Below are positions 1-6,424 of a stretch of 17,258 bases of DNA, piece by piece (the stretch's first letter is position 1; each line of letters begins with the position of its first letter). The translations under genes and the position numbers were made by a program. The notes beneath the pieces were generated by a model. It made no database searches. It saw only the letters and a list, made by a program, of their open reading frames with translations, and had not been told where the DNA came from. The stretch spans positions 1 through 17,258 of the forward strand of contig JAJQDK010000108.1 of NCBI GenBank assembly GCA_021202245.1, read 5' to 3'. Source of the DNA: Clostridiales bacterium. Its GTDB lineage: Bacteria > Bacillota > Clostridia > Oscillospirales > Acutalibacteraceae.

Positions 1-628
1 TTTCAAGATTTGAGCAATTATAAAACGCAAAATCGCCAATGCTTGTAACGCTGTCGGGAATTGTTATGCTTACAAGATTTTCATAATTCTCAAAAGCAGC
101 ATCTACAATTGAAGTAATCCCCTCTTCAATTTCTATTGATGTATTTTCGGGCATTGCTCCCTTATAGCTATATGCAAATTGACCTATGTATACTACGCCG
201 TCAGGTTGATTGTCGTACCAAGCTGTACCATAAAATGCATCACCGCCAATGCTTGTTACGCCGCTACCAATTGTGATGCTTTCAAGATTTACGCAGTCGT
301 AAAAGGCACCACCGCCAATGCTTGTAACGCTGTCCGGAATTGTTACGCTTTTAATATTCCTACTATCAGAAAGTGCATAATCAAAAATACTTGTTACGGT
401 GTAGCCGTCAATTTCTGAGGGGATTTCAATCGCAGTATCGCTACCTGTGTAGGCAGTGATTTCAATTGTGCCGTTACTGAGAACTTCGTACTCATAATCA
501 CCGCTCGAATAGTCTGCGACTTCTTCGCTTGCTTCCGCAGCGTTAACGGTGAACGGAACGACCGTGAACACGCTCAGCGCCATAATTGCCGCTAAAATCA
601 GCGACACGGCTTTTTTGGATTTTTTCAT
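1..628 (-). CDS. BspA-type leucine-rich repeat surface protein, N-terminal part (cut by window edge)
   Basis: The minus-strand frame starts at ATG 628-626 and runs open to the window edge, giving 209 residues with the C-terminus missing. The ATG follows a GGAGGAA ribosome binding site at 643-637. Residues 1-31 form a signal peptide: a Lys-rich start (MKKSKKAV), a hydrophobic core, and a VNA-A cleavage site. Residues about 45-75 (YEYEVLSNGTIEITAYTGSD, then IEIPSEIDGYTVTSI) are the usual lead-in of the LRR_5/BspA family. They are followed by repeats with consensus S(I/V)TIPDSVTSIG..AFY.C.NLE. Three near-identical DNA stretches (about 31-80, 241-290, 310-352) encode these repeats. Such proteins are exported and usually mediate binding or adhesion, but the ligand cannot be read from sequence. 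The gene has its own promoter with a double palindrome and a leader of about 80 nt. Confidence 0.9.
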   Translation of the reverse strand, partial: MKKSKKAVSLILAAIMALSVFTVVPFTVNAAEASEEVADYSSGDYEYEVLSNGTIEITAYTGSDTAIEIPSEIDGYTVTSIFDYALSDSRNIKSVTIPDSVTSIGGGAFYDCVNLESITIGSGVTSIGGDAFYGTAWYDNQPDGVVYIGQFAYSYKGAMPENTSIEIEEGITSIVDAAFENYENLVSITIPDSVTSIGDFAFYNCSNLE

Positions 629-717
629 TGGAATTATTCCTCCTAAAATAAATTTTATCTTCTAACGGGGAGCCCGTACAAGAACTAAATGATGAAAATA
701 CAGTAAATTCAAAATAT

Positions 718-763
718 ATTATAGGACTATTTGTCCTAATTGTCAATAGGACAATTTGTACTA
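718..763 (-). promoter_or_regulatory. Strong sigma-A promoter with two palindromic operator-like sites
   Basis: On the minus strand there is TTGACA (746-741), a 17-nt spacer and TATAAT (723-718), about 80 nt ahead of the leucine-rich repeat gene. Two copies of a 17-bp palindrome lie here: TAGGACTATTTGTCCTA at 722-738, filling the spacer, and TAGGACAATTTGTACTA at 747-763, abutting the -35. Their centres are 25 bp apart. The inner half-sites also form an 8-bp inverted repeat (TTGTCCTA/TAGGACAA) across the -35. This geometry suits repression by a dimeric helix-turn-helix protein. The regulator is unknown. Confidence 0.75.
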
Positions 764-965
764 TTTTTAAGATTAGCTTTAATCTGCGCCGCAAAAAGTC
801 CCTGTTTTTTAAAGGTAGAGGAGCAATCGCCGTTGCGAGGTTGAGCGGAATTATACGTAGGCGCACAGAGGAAAATTTGCGAGTGCGGCGGTCACTGCTT
901 TTTTCGAAAACGGCAAACCCTATGTCGCTCCGTGACATCTCCTTAAATCCGGTAAGCAGCTTGGG

Positions 966-1006
966 TTAAAACAACACAGCCGAAAGGAAATTTCCTCTCG
1001 GCTGTG
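966..1006 (-). terminator. Rho-independent terminator after folT
   Basis: A near-perfect inverted repeat at 975-1006 (CACAGCCGA pairing with TCGGCTGTG, with an inner AGGAAA/TTTCCT) is followed on the minus strand by TTGTTTTAA. It lies 35 nt past the folT stop. The rest of the 413-nt gap between the leucine-rich repeat gene and folT holds that gene's leader, its promoter and operators, one copy of a dispersed 22-nt motif (778-800), and about 165 nt in which I see nothing convincing. Confidence 0.85.
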
Positions 1007-1041
1007 ATATTATTGTTAATTTGTAAATTCAGGCGTTTGGG

Positions 1042-1620
1042 TCAGAGCGATTTTTTTCCGGCGGGGAGCTTTATTCTGACTGAAAGCTTACCGACTGCTA
1101 TAATAAGCAGGATTTCGGGAATACACTTGACCGCTTCGCTGATAAATCGAGCAGTCAGATAAACTCCGTAGCTGCTGCCCGATGAACCGCCGTAGAGAAA
1201 ATAGAGCCAGTATGCGGCGAGAAAGGTTTCAACAACAAGCATATTTGTGAGCCAAGCTATAATAGTTTTGGGTACCGATACCTCGTTTTTATAGAAAAAT
1301 AAACCGTAAATCAGTCCCGTGAGCAGTCCGCTGATTGTAAAGCCCGGAAAATACGCACCTCCTGCCGGATTGAGAAAAAAGGAAACAATATCTCCAAGCG
1401 CTCCGACAAGGGCCGCCGGAACAGGACCGAACATAATTCCCGTTACGGCTATCGGCAGAAAGGCTCCGCTCAGCTTTATGTTATTGCCGAAAAAGGCAAG
1501 AGTGCCGTTTGCGAAAAATCCGAGCACTACCCTGAGCGCAAGCAGCATTGCAACAGCGGCGAGCGAATAGACGTTCTTTAATTCCGAAAAAGAATTACAT
1601 AACTTTTTTGCGATTGACAT
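1042..1620 (-). CDS. folT: Folate-family ECF transporter substrate-binding subunit FolT
   Basis: A 192-residue, very hydrophobic protein with about six membrane segments. It has the FolT pattern: an N-terminal LAAVAMLLALRVVLGFF helix, then IKLSGAFLPIAVTGIMFGPV, a GALGDI motif, and YFPGFTISGLLTGLIYGLFFYK. S components bind the vitamin in the membrane and work with a shared EcfT-EcfA-EcfA' module, which is not in this window and is usually encoded elsewhere in group II ECF systems. The folate assignment is strengthened independently by a THF riboswitch directly upstream. The ATG at 1620 follows AGGAGG (1632-1627) by 6 nt. That Shine-Dalgarno is itself the 3' arm of an 8-bp hairpin. The gene has its own promoter and terminator and so is probably monocistronic. 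Confidence 0.92.
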   Translation of the reverse strand: MSIAKKLCNSFSELKNVYSLAAVAMLLALRVVLGFFANGTLAFFGNNIKLSGAFLPIAVTGIMFGPVPAALVGALGDIVSFFLNPAGGAYFPGFTISGLLTGLIYGLFFYKNEVSVPKTIIAWLTNMLVVETFLAAYWLYFLYGGSSGSSYGVYLTARFISEAVKCIPEILLIIAVGKLSVRIKLPAGKKSL

Positions 1621-1627
1621 AAAAAAC

Positions 1628-1657
1628 CTCCTGAATTACACGGTATTGCTTCAGGAG
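1628..1657 (-). promoter_or_regulatory. Hairpin sequestering the folT Shine-Dalgarno
   Basis: On the minus strand CTCCTGAA (1657-1650) and TTCAGGAG (1635-1628) form a perfect 8-bp stem with a 14-nt loop. The 3' arm contains most of the AGGAGG ribosome binding site of folT. The hairpin lies downstream of the riboswitch terminator, so it would act only on read-through transcripts. The pairing is directly visible; a role in translation control is inference. Confidence 0.6.
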
Positions 1658-1700
1658 ATATGTGATACATGAGAAATGATTGAATTATTATCATTTCATT

Positions 1701-1730
1701 AAAAAAGCGGACAGAATATTTCTGCCCGCT
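1701..1730 (-). terminator. Attenuator terminator of the THF riboswitch
   Basis: On the minus strand AGCGGGCAGAA is followed after a short loop by TTCTGTCCGCT and then T6, a classic intrinsic terminator 80 nt ahead of the folT start. Its 5' side (GCAGAAGC at 1735-1728, AGCGGG at 1730-1725) can instead pair with riboswitch segments GCTTCTGC (1778-1771) or CCCGCT (1754-1749). This suggests ligand-dependent choice between antitermination and termination. Confidence 0.85.
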
Positions 1731-1746
1731 TCTGCTTCCCAAAGTA

Positions 1747-1846
1747 ACAGCGGGATGCGAAATCCGTACCGCAGAAGCAAGGCTTCTTTCGTTTTTGCGG
1801 CAACTCCCCGTCCGCAAAACACTTTACGCACAAATTCCTACTCTGT
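1747..1846 (-). ncRNA. Tetrahydrofolate (THF) riboswitch
   Basis: The 100-nt minus-strand leader of folT matches the THF aptamer. Conserved blocks appear in order: AGAGTAG, GCGTAAAGTG, GGGGAGTTG, ACGAA, CGGT and GCATCCCGCT. P1 is ACAG/CTGT. P2 can form about 10 pairs between GAATTTGTGC and GTACGGATTTC with one bulge. P3 is a perfect TTTTGCGG/CCGCAAAA. P4 is GAAGC/GCTTC with a CTT loop. The flanking P1 bases differ from the usual GGAG/CTCC but remain paired. Followed by a terminator, it is expected to switch folT off when THF is plentiful. Confidence 0.92.
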
Positions 1847-1859
1847 GAATGTCTATTTA

Positions 1860-1887
1860 ATTATAGCACTTAATTATCTGTTGTCAA
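1860..1887 (-). promoter_or_regulatory. folT promoter, -35 inside the ribU coding end
   Basis: TTGACA (1887-1882), a 16-nt spacer and TATAAT (1865-1860) on the minus strand. The expected start near 1853 is just before the THF aptamer. The -35 hexamer is formed by the Leu and Thr codons (TTG ACA) a few residues before the ribU stop. Confidence 0.82.
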
Positions 1888-2538
1888 TGGTTCGTCCTTA
1901 ACTTTCTTTTTTGTAAGCATACGGTTAAGGCTTGAAATCAGCCTTGAAATGGGTTTGTAAATGCAGAATACCAAAATTGAAATGATAAGTCCCTTGACTA
2001 TATTAAACGGACCCACACAGTACAGACAGAATGTAAAGGTGCTGCTGATTGCGGGAACAATAGCCTGACCCATTGCAATAATTTCCTCAAGCGGCATAAA
2101 CGCCGAGTACATCGGAACAAGCACATAAGCGTTGAAGAAAACGCCTACAACCGCCATTGCGACCGTGCCCGTCAACATTCCGACAATTGCGCCGATCCGG
2201 GTCTTTTTGTACTTGTAAATAAAGCCGGCAGGCAGAATAAACGCACATCCGATAACAAAGTTTGCAAGCTCGCCGACTCCGCCGGTGGACGTGCCTTTGA
2301 TTAGGAACTTAACAAGAATTTTAATAAATTCAATTACTACGCCCGCAACAGGTCCCATACTGAACGTACCCACAAGCACGGGAACCTCCGAAAAATCAAA
2401 TTCATAGAATGACGGTGCAATAAATCCGAGCGGAAACTCAAAGAACATAAGTACCGCTGCAAGCGCCGCAAGCATTGCGGTTACCGCAAGCTTTGTTGTC
2501 TTTGCCGTTTGGTCGGCATAAATTGTTTTTGCTTTCAT
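1870..2538 (-). CDS. ribU: Riboflavin ECF transporter substrate-binding subunit RibU
   Basis: A 222-residue membrane protein with about six helices. It has the RibU signature: LAVTAMLAALAAVLMFFEFPL, then a hydrophilic-entry segment FYEFDFSEVPVLVGTFSMGPVAG and a IEFIKILVKFLIKGTSTGGVGELANFVIG-like region that contacts riboflavin and the ECF module in known structures. It imports riboflavin, the precursor of FMN and FAD. An FMN riboswitch with terminator lies upstream, independently confirming the substrate. The ATG at 2538 follows AAGGAG (2552-2547) by 8 nt. A weaker A/U-rich stem, CTTAAA/TTTAAG (2567-2550), overlaps that site. No ECF energising genes are in the window. Confidence 0.94.
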   Translation of the reverse strand: MKAKTIYADQTAKTTKLAVTAMLAALAAVLMFFEFPLGFIAPSFYEFDFSEVPVLVGTFSMGPVAGVVIEFIKILVKFLIKGTSTGGVGELANFVIGCAFILPAGFIYKYKKTRIGAIVGMLTGTVAMAVVGVFFNAYVLVPMYSAFMPLEEIIAMGQAIVPAISSTFTFCLYCVGPFNIVKGLIISILVFCIYKPISRLISSLNRMLTKKKVKDEPLTTDN

Positions 2539-2578
2539 AGCAGCAACTCCTTAAAAAATTATTTAAGCTGTCCCTGAG

Positions 2579-2612
2579 AAAAAGAAAAACCCGTCACACA
2601 TTGTGTAACGGG
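2579..2612 (-). terminator. Attenuator terminator of the FMN riboswitch
   Basis: On the minus strand CCCGTTACACA and TGTGTGACGGG form an 11-bp stem with one G-T wobble, followed by TTTTTCTTTTT. It lies between the FMN aptamer and the ribU start, the usual expression platform of this riboswitch class. Confidence 0.88.
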
Positions 2613-2655
2613 ACTGTAAGCAAAATCACGGCAACAAAACTGATTGCAGGTTTCG

Positions 2656-2770
2656 CATCTTCTAACATCCGGACTTTAACCGTCGGTGTCTGAATTTCAC
2701 AGACTCGGCAAGCAATGCTTGTTCGCGGACTTTAACCGCCGGTGGAGAATCGCACTCCGCCCCGAAGACA
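2656..2770 (-). ncRNA. FMN riboswitch (RFN element)
   Basis: The ribU leader carries the RFN consensus blocks in order on the minus strand: TCTTCGGGGCGGAGTGCGAT, TCTCCACCGGCGGTTAAAGT, CCGCGA, a TTGC-containing arm, GTGAAATTCAGACACCGACG, GTTAAAGTCCGGATG, and the closing GAAGA that pairs with TCTTC. This is one of the most recognisable bacterial riboswitches. Bound FMN should promote formation of the downstream terminator and reduce riboflavin uptake. Confidence 0.96.
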
Positions 2771-2781
2771 ACTATAATTCT

Positions 2782-2809
2782 ATTATATGCTTATATTCTG
2801 TTTTGTCAA
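2782..2809 (-). promoter_or_regulatory. ribU promoter, -35 overlapping the upstream stop codon
   Basis: TTGACA (2809-2804), a 16-nt spacer and TATAAT (2787-2782) on the minus strand, about 10-15 nt before the FMN aptamer. The TGA stop of the AlkD-like gene (2808-2806) is the central TGA of the -35 hexamer. Confidence 0.85.
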
Positions 2810-3528
2810 TGCCTTTTAAGCGTTTTGAGATAATTTTTTGTATTTTCATCAATTCTGCGGCTTTCAACGCATTTTTGAATCGCTTTGTTGAACGTGGGGT
2901 CGTTAAGCGAGTTGTCAAGCAAGTATGCCCTTGTTTTATTCTCACATTTTACAAAGGCTGTTGCAATGAGCCACGCCTGAGCCATTCTTACATAATAAAA
3001 CTCGCTGTCTATCGCGTCAACCCGTTTCAGCACAGCGTCTATGTAATTATCATCAAGGTAATAATCAAGCATAATGACCAGCGCTGCTCGGACAGCCCAC
3101 ACATTATCGCTTTGAAGGTATTTTTGAATATACTCAAAATATTCGTCTTTGTATTTTTTTAATTCTTTAAGTCCGCAGCAAAAGGTATCGCAGATTGCCC
3201 AGCTGTTTATTTCGCAAATAAAAGCGTCGCAAAGCTGTGTGAATTTTTCAAAATCACAGGTTTTTATCAAGCCTGTGACAATTCCCCTTATCATGCGTGT
3301 TTCATACAGACCGGGGGAGGATATTTTCAAAAAGCTTTCGGCGCCGCCCTTTGCAATTTCCCTGCCTATTTTGCGTAATTCGGGTATTTTTATACCCAGC
3401 ATAATTTCTTTTGAATCGGGAATAAGATGTGATTGAAAATCACGGTATTTTTCACAGGCGTTACTTTTGAGATATTCAATAAAATCCGCATAATCACCGC
3501 TTGTCCATACGTTCAAAACCAAATCCAT
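2806..3528 (-). CDS. AlkD-like DNA alkylation repair protein (HEAT-repeat DNA glycosylase)
   Basis: A 240-residue soluble protein of the AlkC/AlkD family. These enzymes excise alkylated purines such as 3- and 7-methyl adducts without flipping the base out. The residues used by characterised AlkD are at the expected spacing: Trp110 and Asp114 (SWAICD), Arg147 (WAVRAAL) and Trp186 (MAQAWLIA). The end carries the family pattern NKAIQKCVESRRI. The length is typical. The ATG at 3528 is 6 nt after the LicD-gene stop, and the only ribosome-binding-like sequence (GGAAAG) lies in the end of that gene, so translational coupling is likely. It is the last gene of the minus-strand envelope run, with which it has no obvious functional link. 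Confidence 0.88.
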   Translation of the reverse strand: MDLVLNVWTSGDYADFIEYLKSNACEKYRDFQSHLIPDSKEIMLGIKIPELRKIGREIAKGGAESFLKISSPGLYETRMIRGIVTGLIKTCDFEKFTQLCDAFICEINSWAICDTFCCGLKELKKYKDEYFEYIQKYLQSDNVWAVRAALVIMLDYYLDDNYIDAVLKRVDAIDSEFYYVRMAQAWLIATAFVKCENKTRAYLLDNSLNDPTFNKAIQKCVESRRIDENTKNYLKTLKRH

Positions 3529-3534
3529 AATATT

Positions 3535-4407
3535 TTATCGCTTTCCGTTATGCCTGCTGTCGTATTCAATGCACGGCGTGTTCAAATCGAGATATGCTAT
3601 GTCGTGATGCGGTATCCGCTCCTCCTCGGGCGGCAGCTTCATATAGTCGCCGAAAATCATTGTCAGATATTCGTCATATCCCGACATACAGGGTATTTTA
3701 AGCCCCTCAAACGTCACGTAATCCACGCCGGCATAAATATGCTTGGGATATTTCTTTTTCATCCAATACGGTCCCGAGCAAAGCTCGGTCACACATTCGT
3801 TATCCTCAAGCTTGTATTTAGACATTTTACGCTCGCAAAACCGCCAGATTTTATTCCTGATGCTTTTGCCTCTGAAAATTGACAGCAAGGCTTTGCTTCC
3901 GGCAGCCAACAGCCCGCCGTGATTTTCGGGCGGAATCTGCGCCAAAAACAGAGAGTAGAGCATTGTCCAAACATACTGCATTTTGCGGGCAAAACCTCCG
4001 TCGGGGCAAACGTCGAGAGGAAATACGTCAAGCACAAGTCCGTGGGGAATATCGACATCTACCTGGTTTGCCTTAACCATTGTGTAGTTTGTATCTGTAA
4101 TCGTGATGAAAATATTGCCCGTAAAGATTTCATCGTCGGTTTTAAGCAGACGGAAGCGTCCGTCCGCTTTTTGCTCACGCCACAATTTATGCAGCTTTTC
4201 GTAATCGGGACGGGGCATAATCACGTCGATATCATCGTCCCACGGCACAAAGCCGCCGTTGCGAAGCGCACCGATAAGGGCGCCGCCTATGAGATAAAAT
4301 TTCAGATTGTTTTTATCGCAGAAATCCCTAAAATATACCAAGGCATCAAGCTGCTTGAGCTGAAGCTCCCGCAAAAGCTCGGGAGTCATTTGTACAAGTT
4401 CAGACAT
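3535..4407 (-). CDS. LicD family phosphotransferase (nucleotidyltransferase fold)
   Basis: A 290-residue protein with the LicD core: YLIGGALIGALRNGGFVPWD at residues 38-57, running into DDDIDV, the metal-binding Asp cluster of this nucleotidyltransferase-like fold. Typical LicD tail motifs follow, such as LVLDVFPLDVCPD and FEGLKIPCMSGYDEYLTMIFGDYMKLPPEE. LicD proteins transfer phosphocholine or similar groups to cell-surface glycans such as teichoic acids. The actual donor and acceptor cannot be told here. No choline kinase or CTP-choline gene is in the window, so choline itself is uncertain. The start at 4407 follows CGGAGAA. It sits 27 nt after the broken glycosyltransferase and 6 nt before the AlkD-like gene. 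Confidence 0.9.
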   Translation of the reverse strand: MSELVQMTPELLRELQLKQLDALVYFRDFCDKNNLKFYLIGGALIGALRNGGFVPWDDDIDVIMPRPDYEKLHKLWREQKADGRFRLLKTDDEIFTGNIFITITDTNYTMVKANQVDVDIPHGLVLDVFPLDVCPDGGFARKMQYVWTMLYSLFLAQIPPENHGGLLAAGSKALLSIFRGKSIRNKIWRFCERKMSKYKLEDNECVTELCSGPYWMKKKYPKHIYAGVDYVTFEGLKIPCMSGYDEYLTMIFGDYMKLPPEEERIPHHDIAYLDLNTPCIEYDSRHNGKR

Positions 4408-4434
4408 AAATCTTCTCCGTATAGTAATTATAGC

Positions 4435-5508
4435 TTATTTTTTGTCTTTTATAGTATTCTTTGCTATTTTTCTTTTTACCTTTTCAATGCGGGACTGCGC
4501 ATTGCTTGATTTGAGCTTCTTTTTCCAGTGTGGAATCAAAAGCAGTCCCACCGCTGTGCCCACACCGTAGGAAATATGAAGTATCGGAAAAATAACCGGC
4601 AAAAGCGCAAATTGCGGCTGAATGTTTTTCATTGTGCAGCATCCTACGGCATTTACGAGGTCAAACATTCCGTACAGAAGCAGCAGGGTGTACAGCAGGA
4701 TAGGAAATCCGAGAGCAGCCAAAATTCCGCAGAAAATGAGCGCCGTCAAAAACAAAAAAGGGGCAAAATGGAAATATAAAAGACAGCCGGGACACACGGA
4801 AAGAGTAAGCCCTATCCATTTGCCGTTGGAATATTTTTGCCTTATCATATCCTTCAAATTGTTCCTTGAGTGCTGATATGAGATTATATCCGGACAACAG
4901 CAAAGCTTATATCCGGCTTTTCGTATCCTGTAATGAAACTCGTTGTCCTCGGTTCTGCCGAGGTCCTCGTTAAATCCGCCTACCTTTTGTATAACCTCTC
5001 TGCGGTATGCGGCATGAAACAGGCTGTCGAGATATTCCTTTTGTGTGGGCGGACGTCTGTATGAAGCGATTGAGCTGCCGAAAAGCGAGTCCTCCGCCAC
5101 AAGCAGCGTGAGCTTCCACGAGGAAACGTCCGAGGTAATATTGGGTCTGCCGCCGCCGACCTCATCCTCGAACTTCTCTTAGTTAAAAACATTTCTTGAA
5201 ACAATATTTTTGGGTATTCTTGCGTGGGCGTCAACTCTAATTATAACGTCGCCGTGAGCAGTCATCAGAGCTGCGTTCCACGAGCTTGCCTGATTCTTTT
5301 TTGCGCACTGAACAACCTCGACGTTGTAAAATCCGAAATCCGTTTCCTTGAATTTGTCCATAAGCTCTTTTGTGCTGTCGGTAGACATACTGTCAACCAG
5401 CACAACCTCAATAAGGCTGTGAGGATAATCCTGAAGGGAAAAATCCCTGAAGAGGCTGTTGAGCACATCCGCCTCGTTGTAGGCAATCATACAAAGAGAA
5501 ACTAACAT
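4435..5508 (-). pseudogene. GT2 glycosyltransferase (ExoA-like) interrupted by one in-frame TAA
   Basis: One reading frame from ATG 5508 to the stop at 4435 would encode about 357 residues but has a TAA at 5181-5179. The first part (109 residues) has the GT-A start VSLCMIAYNEADVLNSLF, LIEVVLVDSMSTDST, and the DxD-like VDAHARIPK. After the TAA the same frame continues with EKFEDEVGGGRPNI and AEDSLFGSSIASYRR, then TEDNEFHYRIR with the catalytic acidic pair, RQKYSNGKWIG, and three or so C-terminal membrane helices. No frameshift is needed. Without read-through the first fragment lacks the catalytic half. A restart at GTG 5100 would lack the nucleotide-binding half. The ATG overlaps the upstream stop by 7 nt. 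It could be a recent nonsense mutation, an assembly error, or read-through. Confidence 0.88.
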
Positions 5509-6293
5509 AACAATCCCCTGTCTTTTTCAAGTGCAAACAGCCATTTGGCGGATGTTGCAAATGAAGTCATTATGTACGGCAGAACATAAAATAAAGGAAC
5601 CACAAAAAAGCATAGCGCAATCCAGCCGACAAGGGCTGCAACGAGCTTGAGAGTTTCTTTAAAATGCCTGAGCGCAAAGCCGTACATACGGAAAAAATAC
5701 TGTGAAAGCGGCATATCATCCGATTTTGCGTATGCAAACAAAGTATAATTTGCAAATATCAAATATGCAAATATCTTAATTATTACCGAAACAATCAATG
5801 CAGCGGCAAGCACAAGGGTAATTATATCAAATCCCGAGTTATCCTGCAAGCTTTTATCCGTAAAGACTGAAATATAGTAGTAGCAGTCAAGTCCGTAGGA
5901 TACAACGCCCCACACAAACAGGGTAATGACATTGAGCACGACAGTTTTAAAGTATCGCACGGCTCCGCGAAAATAATAGAATAAATCCCCGATATCGGCA
6001 TTATTGTAAAGCGAAACATTGTAAAGCATTTTGTAAATGCCGTTAATAAGCGGAGTGCAAAGCAGTCCGAGAACGCTGAATATCGCAATGACAGATGCAA
6101 AGGCAATTTTCTTGTTCTGTACCACCGTATTTGTTTCGTAGTTTATAATCTTAAAGCCGAAAAAGCAGGCGTTCATTGTCAAAATCAACAGCAGCGATAA
6201 GGCGCATACAAATAAAACTGCGGATATAACCGTAGACCAATTTCCCCGTAAAGACTGTTTTGCTTGCTTTTTTATTATTTTTTCGGTATTCAT
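5502..6293 (-). CDS. DUF975-like integral membrane protein
   Basis: A 263-residue protein with about five to six hydrophobic segments (roughly residues 20-45, 62-85, 112-138, 152-182, 212-245). The N-terminus KKQAKQSLRGNWSTVI matches the opening of DUF975 proteins. The C-terminal half has the family arrangement: a Tyr-rich Y.LFAYAKSDDMPLSQYF stretch, then HFKETLKLVAALVGW and a PY-containing last helix. The function of DUF975 is unknown. The ATG at 6293 follows AAGGAT. Its stop overlaps the glycosyltransferase start by 7 nt, so the two are very likely cotranslated and may act together in envelope work. A 131-nt gap separates it from the dipeptidase gene; that gap holds two small inverted repeats (6321-6335, 6391-6414). 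Confidence 0.72.
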   Translation of the reverse strand: MNTEKIIKKQAKQSLRGNWSTVISAVLFVCALSLLLILTMNACFFGFKIINYETNTVVQNKKIAFASVIAIFSVLGLLCTPLINGIYKMLYNVSLYNNADIGDLFYYFRGAVRYFKTVVLNVITLFVWGVVSYGLDCYYYISVFTDKSLQDNSGFDIITLVLAAALIVSVIIKIFAYLIFANYTLFAYAKSDDMPLSQYFFRMYGFALRHFKETLKLVAALVGWIALCFFVVPLFYVLPYIMTSFATSAKWLFALEKDRGLLC

Positions 6294-6424
6294 TTATCAG
6301 GATCCTTTTTCAGTAATATCGTCATATCGTATGACCTGTTCGCCAATCTTTAGCGAGCTTACATCGGGCTTTGCTCCGGGTTAAAGAGCTCTGCCGCTTG
6401 TTAAGCTTTGGCAGGGGAACGGAT

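Noticed and set aside
31..352. Short repeated DNA units resembling a CRISPR or tandem repeat array
   Set aside because: The repeats are coding: they encode the TIPDSVTSIG leucine-rich repeat units in frame, and the spacing is that of the protein repeat.
543..938. 131-codon open frame on the minus strand between the leucine-rich repeat gene and folT
   Set aside because: It overlaps the well-supported signal-peptide coding region in another frame, runs through the promoter and operators, has no ribosome binding site and reads as Arg/Ser-rich non-protein-like sequence.
2686..3162. 158-codon open frame on the plus strand
   Set aside because: It is antisense to the FMN riboswitch and the AlkD-like gene, with no ribosome binding site or recognisable protein pattern.
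3919..4509. 196-codon open frame on the plus strand opposite LicD
   Set aside because: Antisense shadow of the LicD gene; the LicD frame carries clear catalytic motifs while this one has none.
4980..5234. A frameshift as explanation of the broken glycosyltransferase (alternative frame of 84 codons)
   Set aside because: The original frame continues with family motifs on both sides of the TAA, so one nonsense codon explains the break and the other frame is an Arg-rich shadow.
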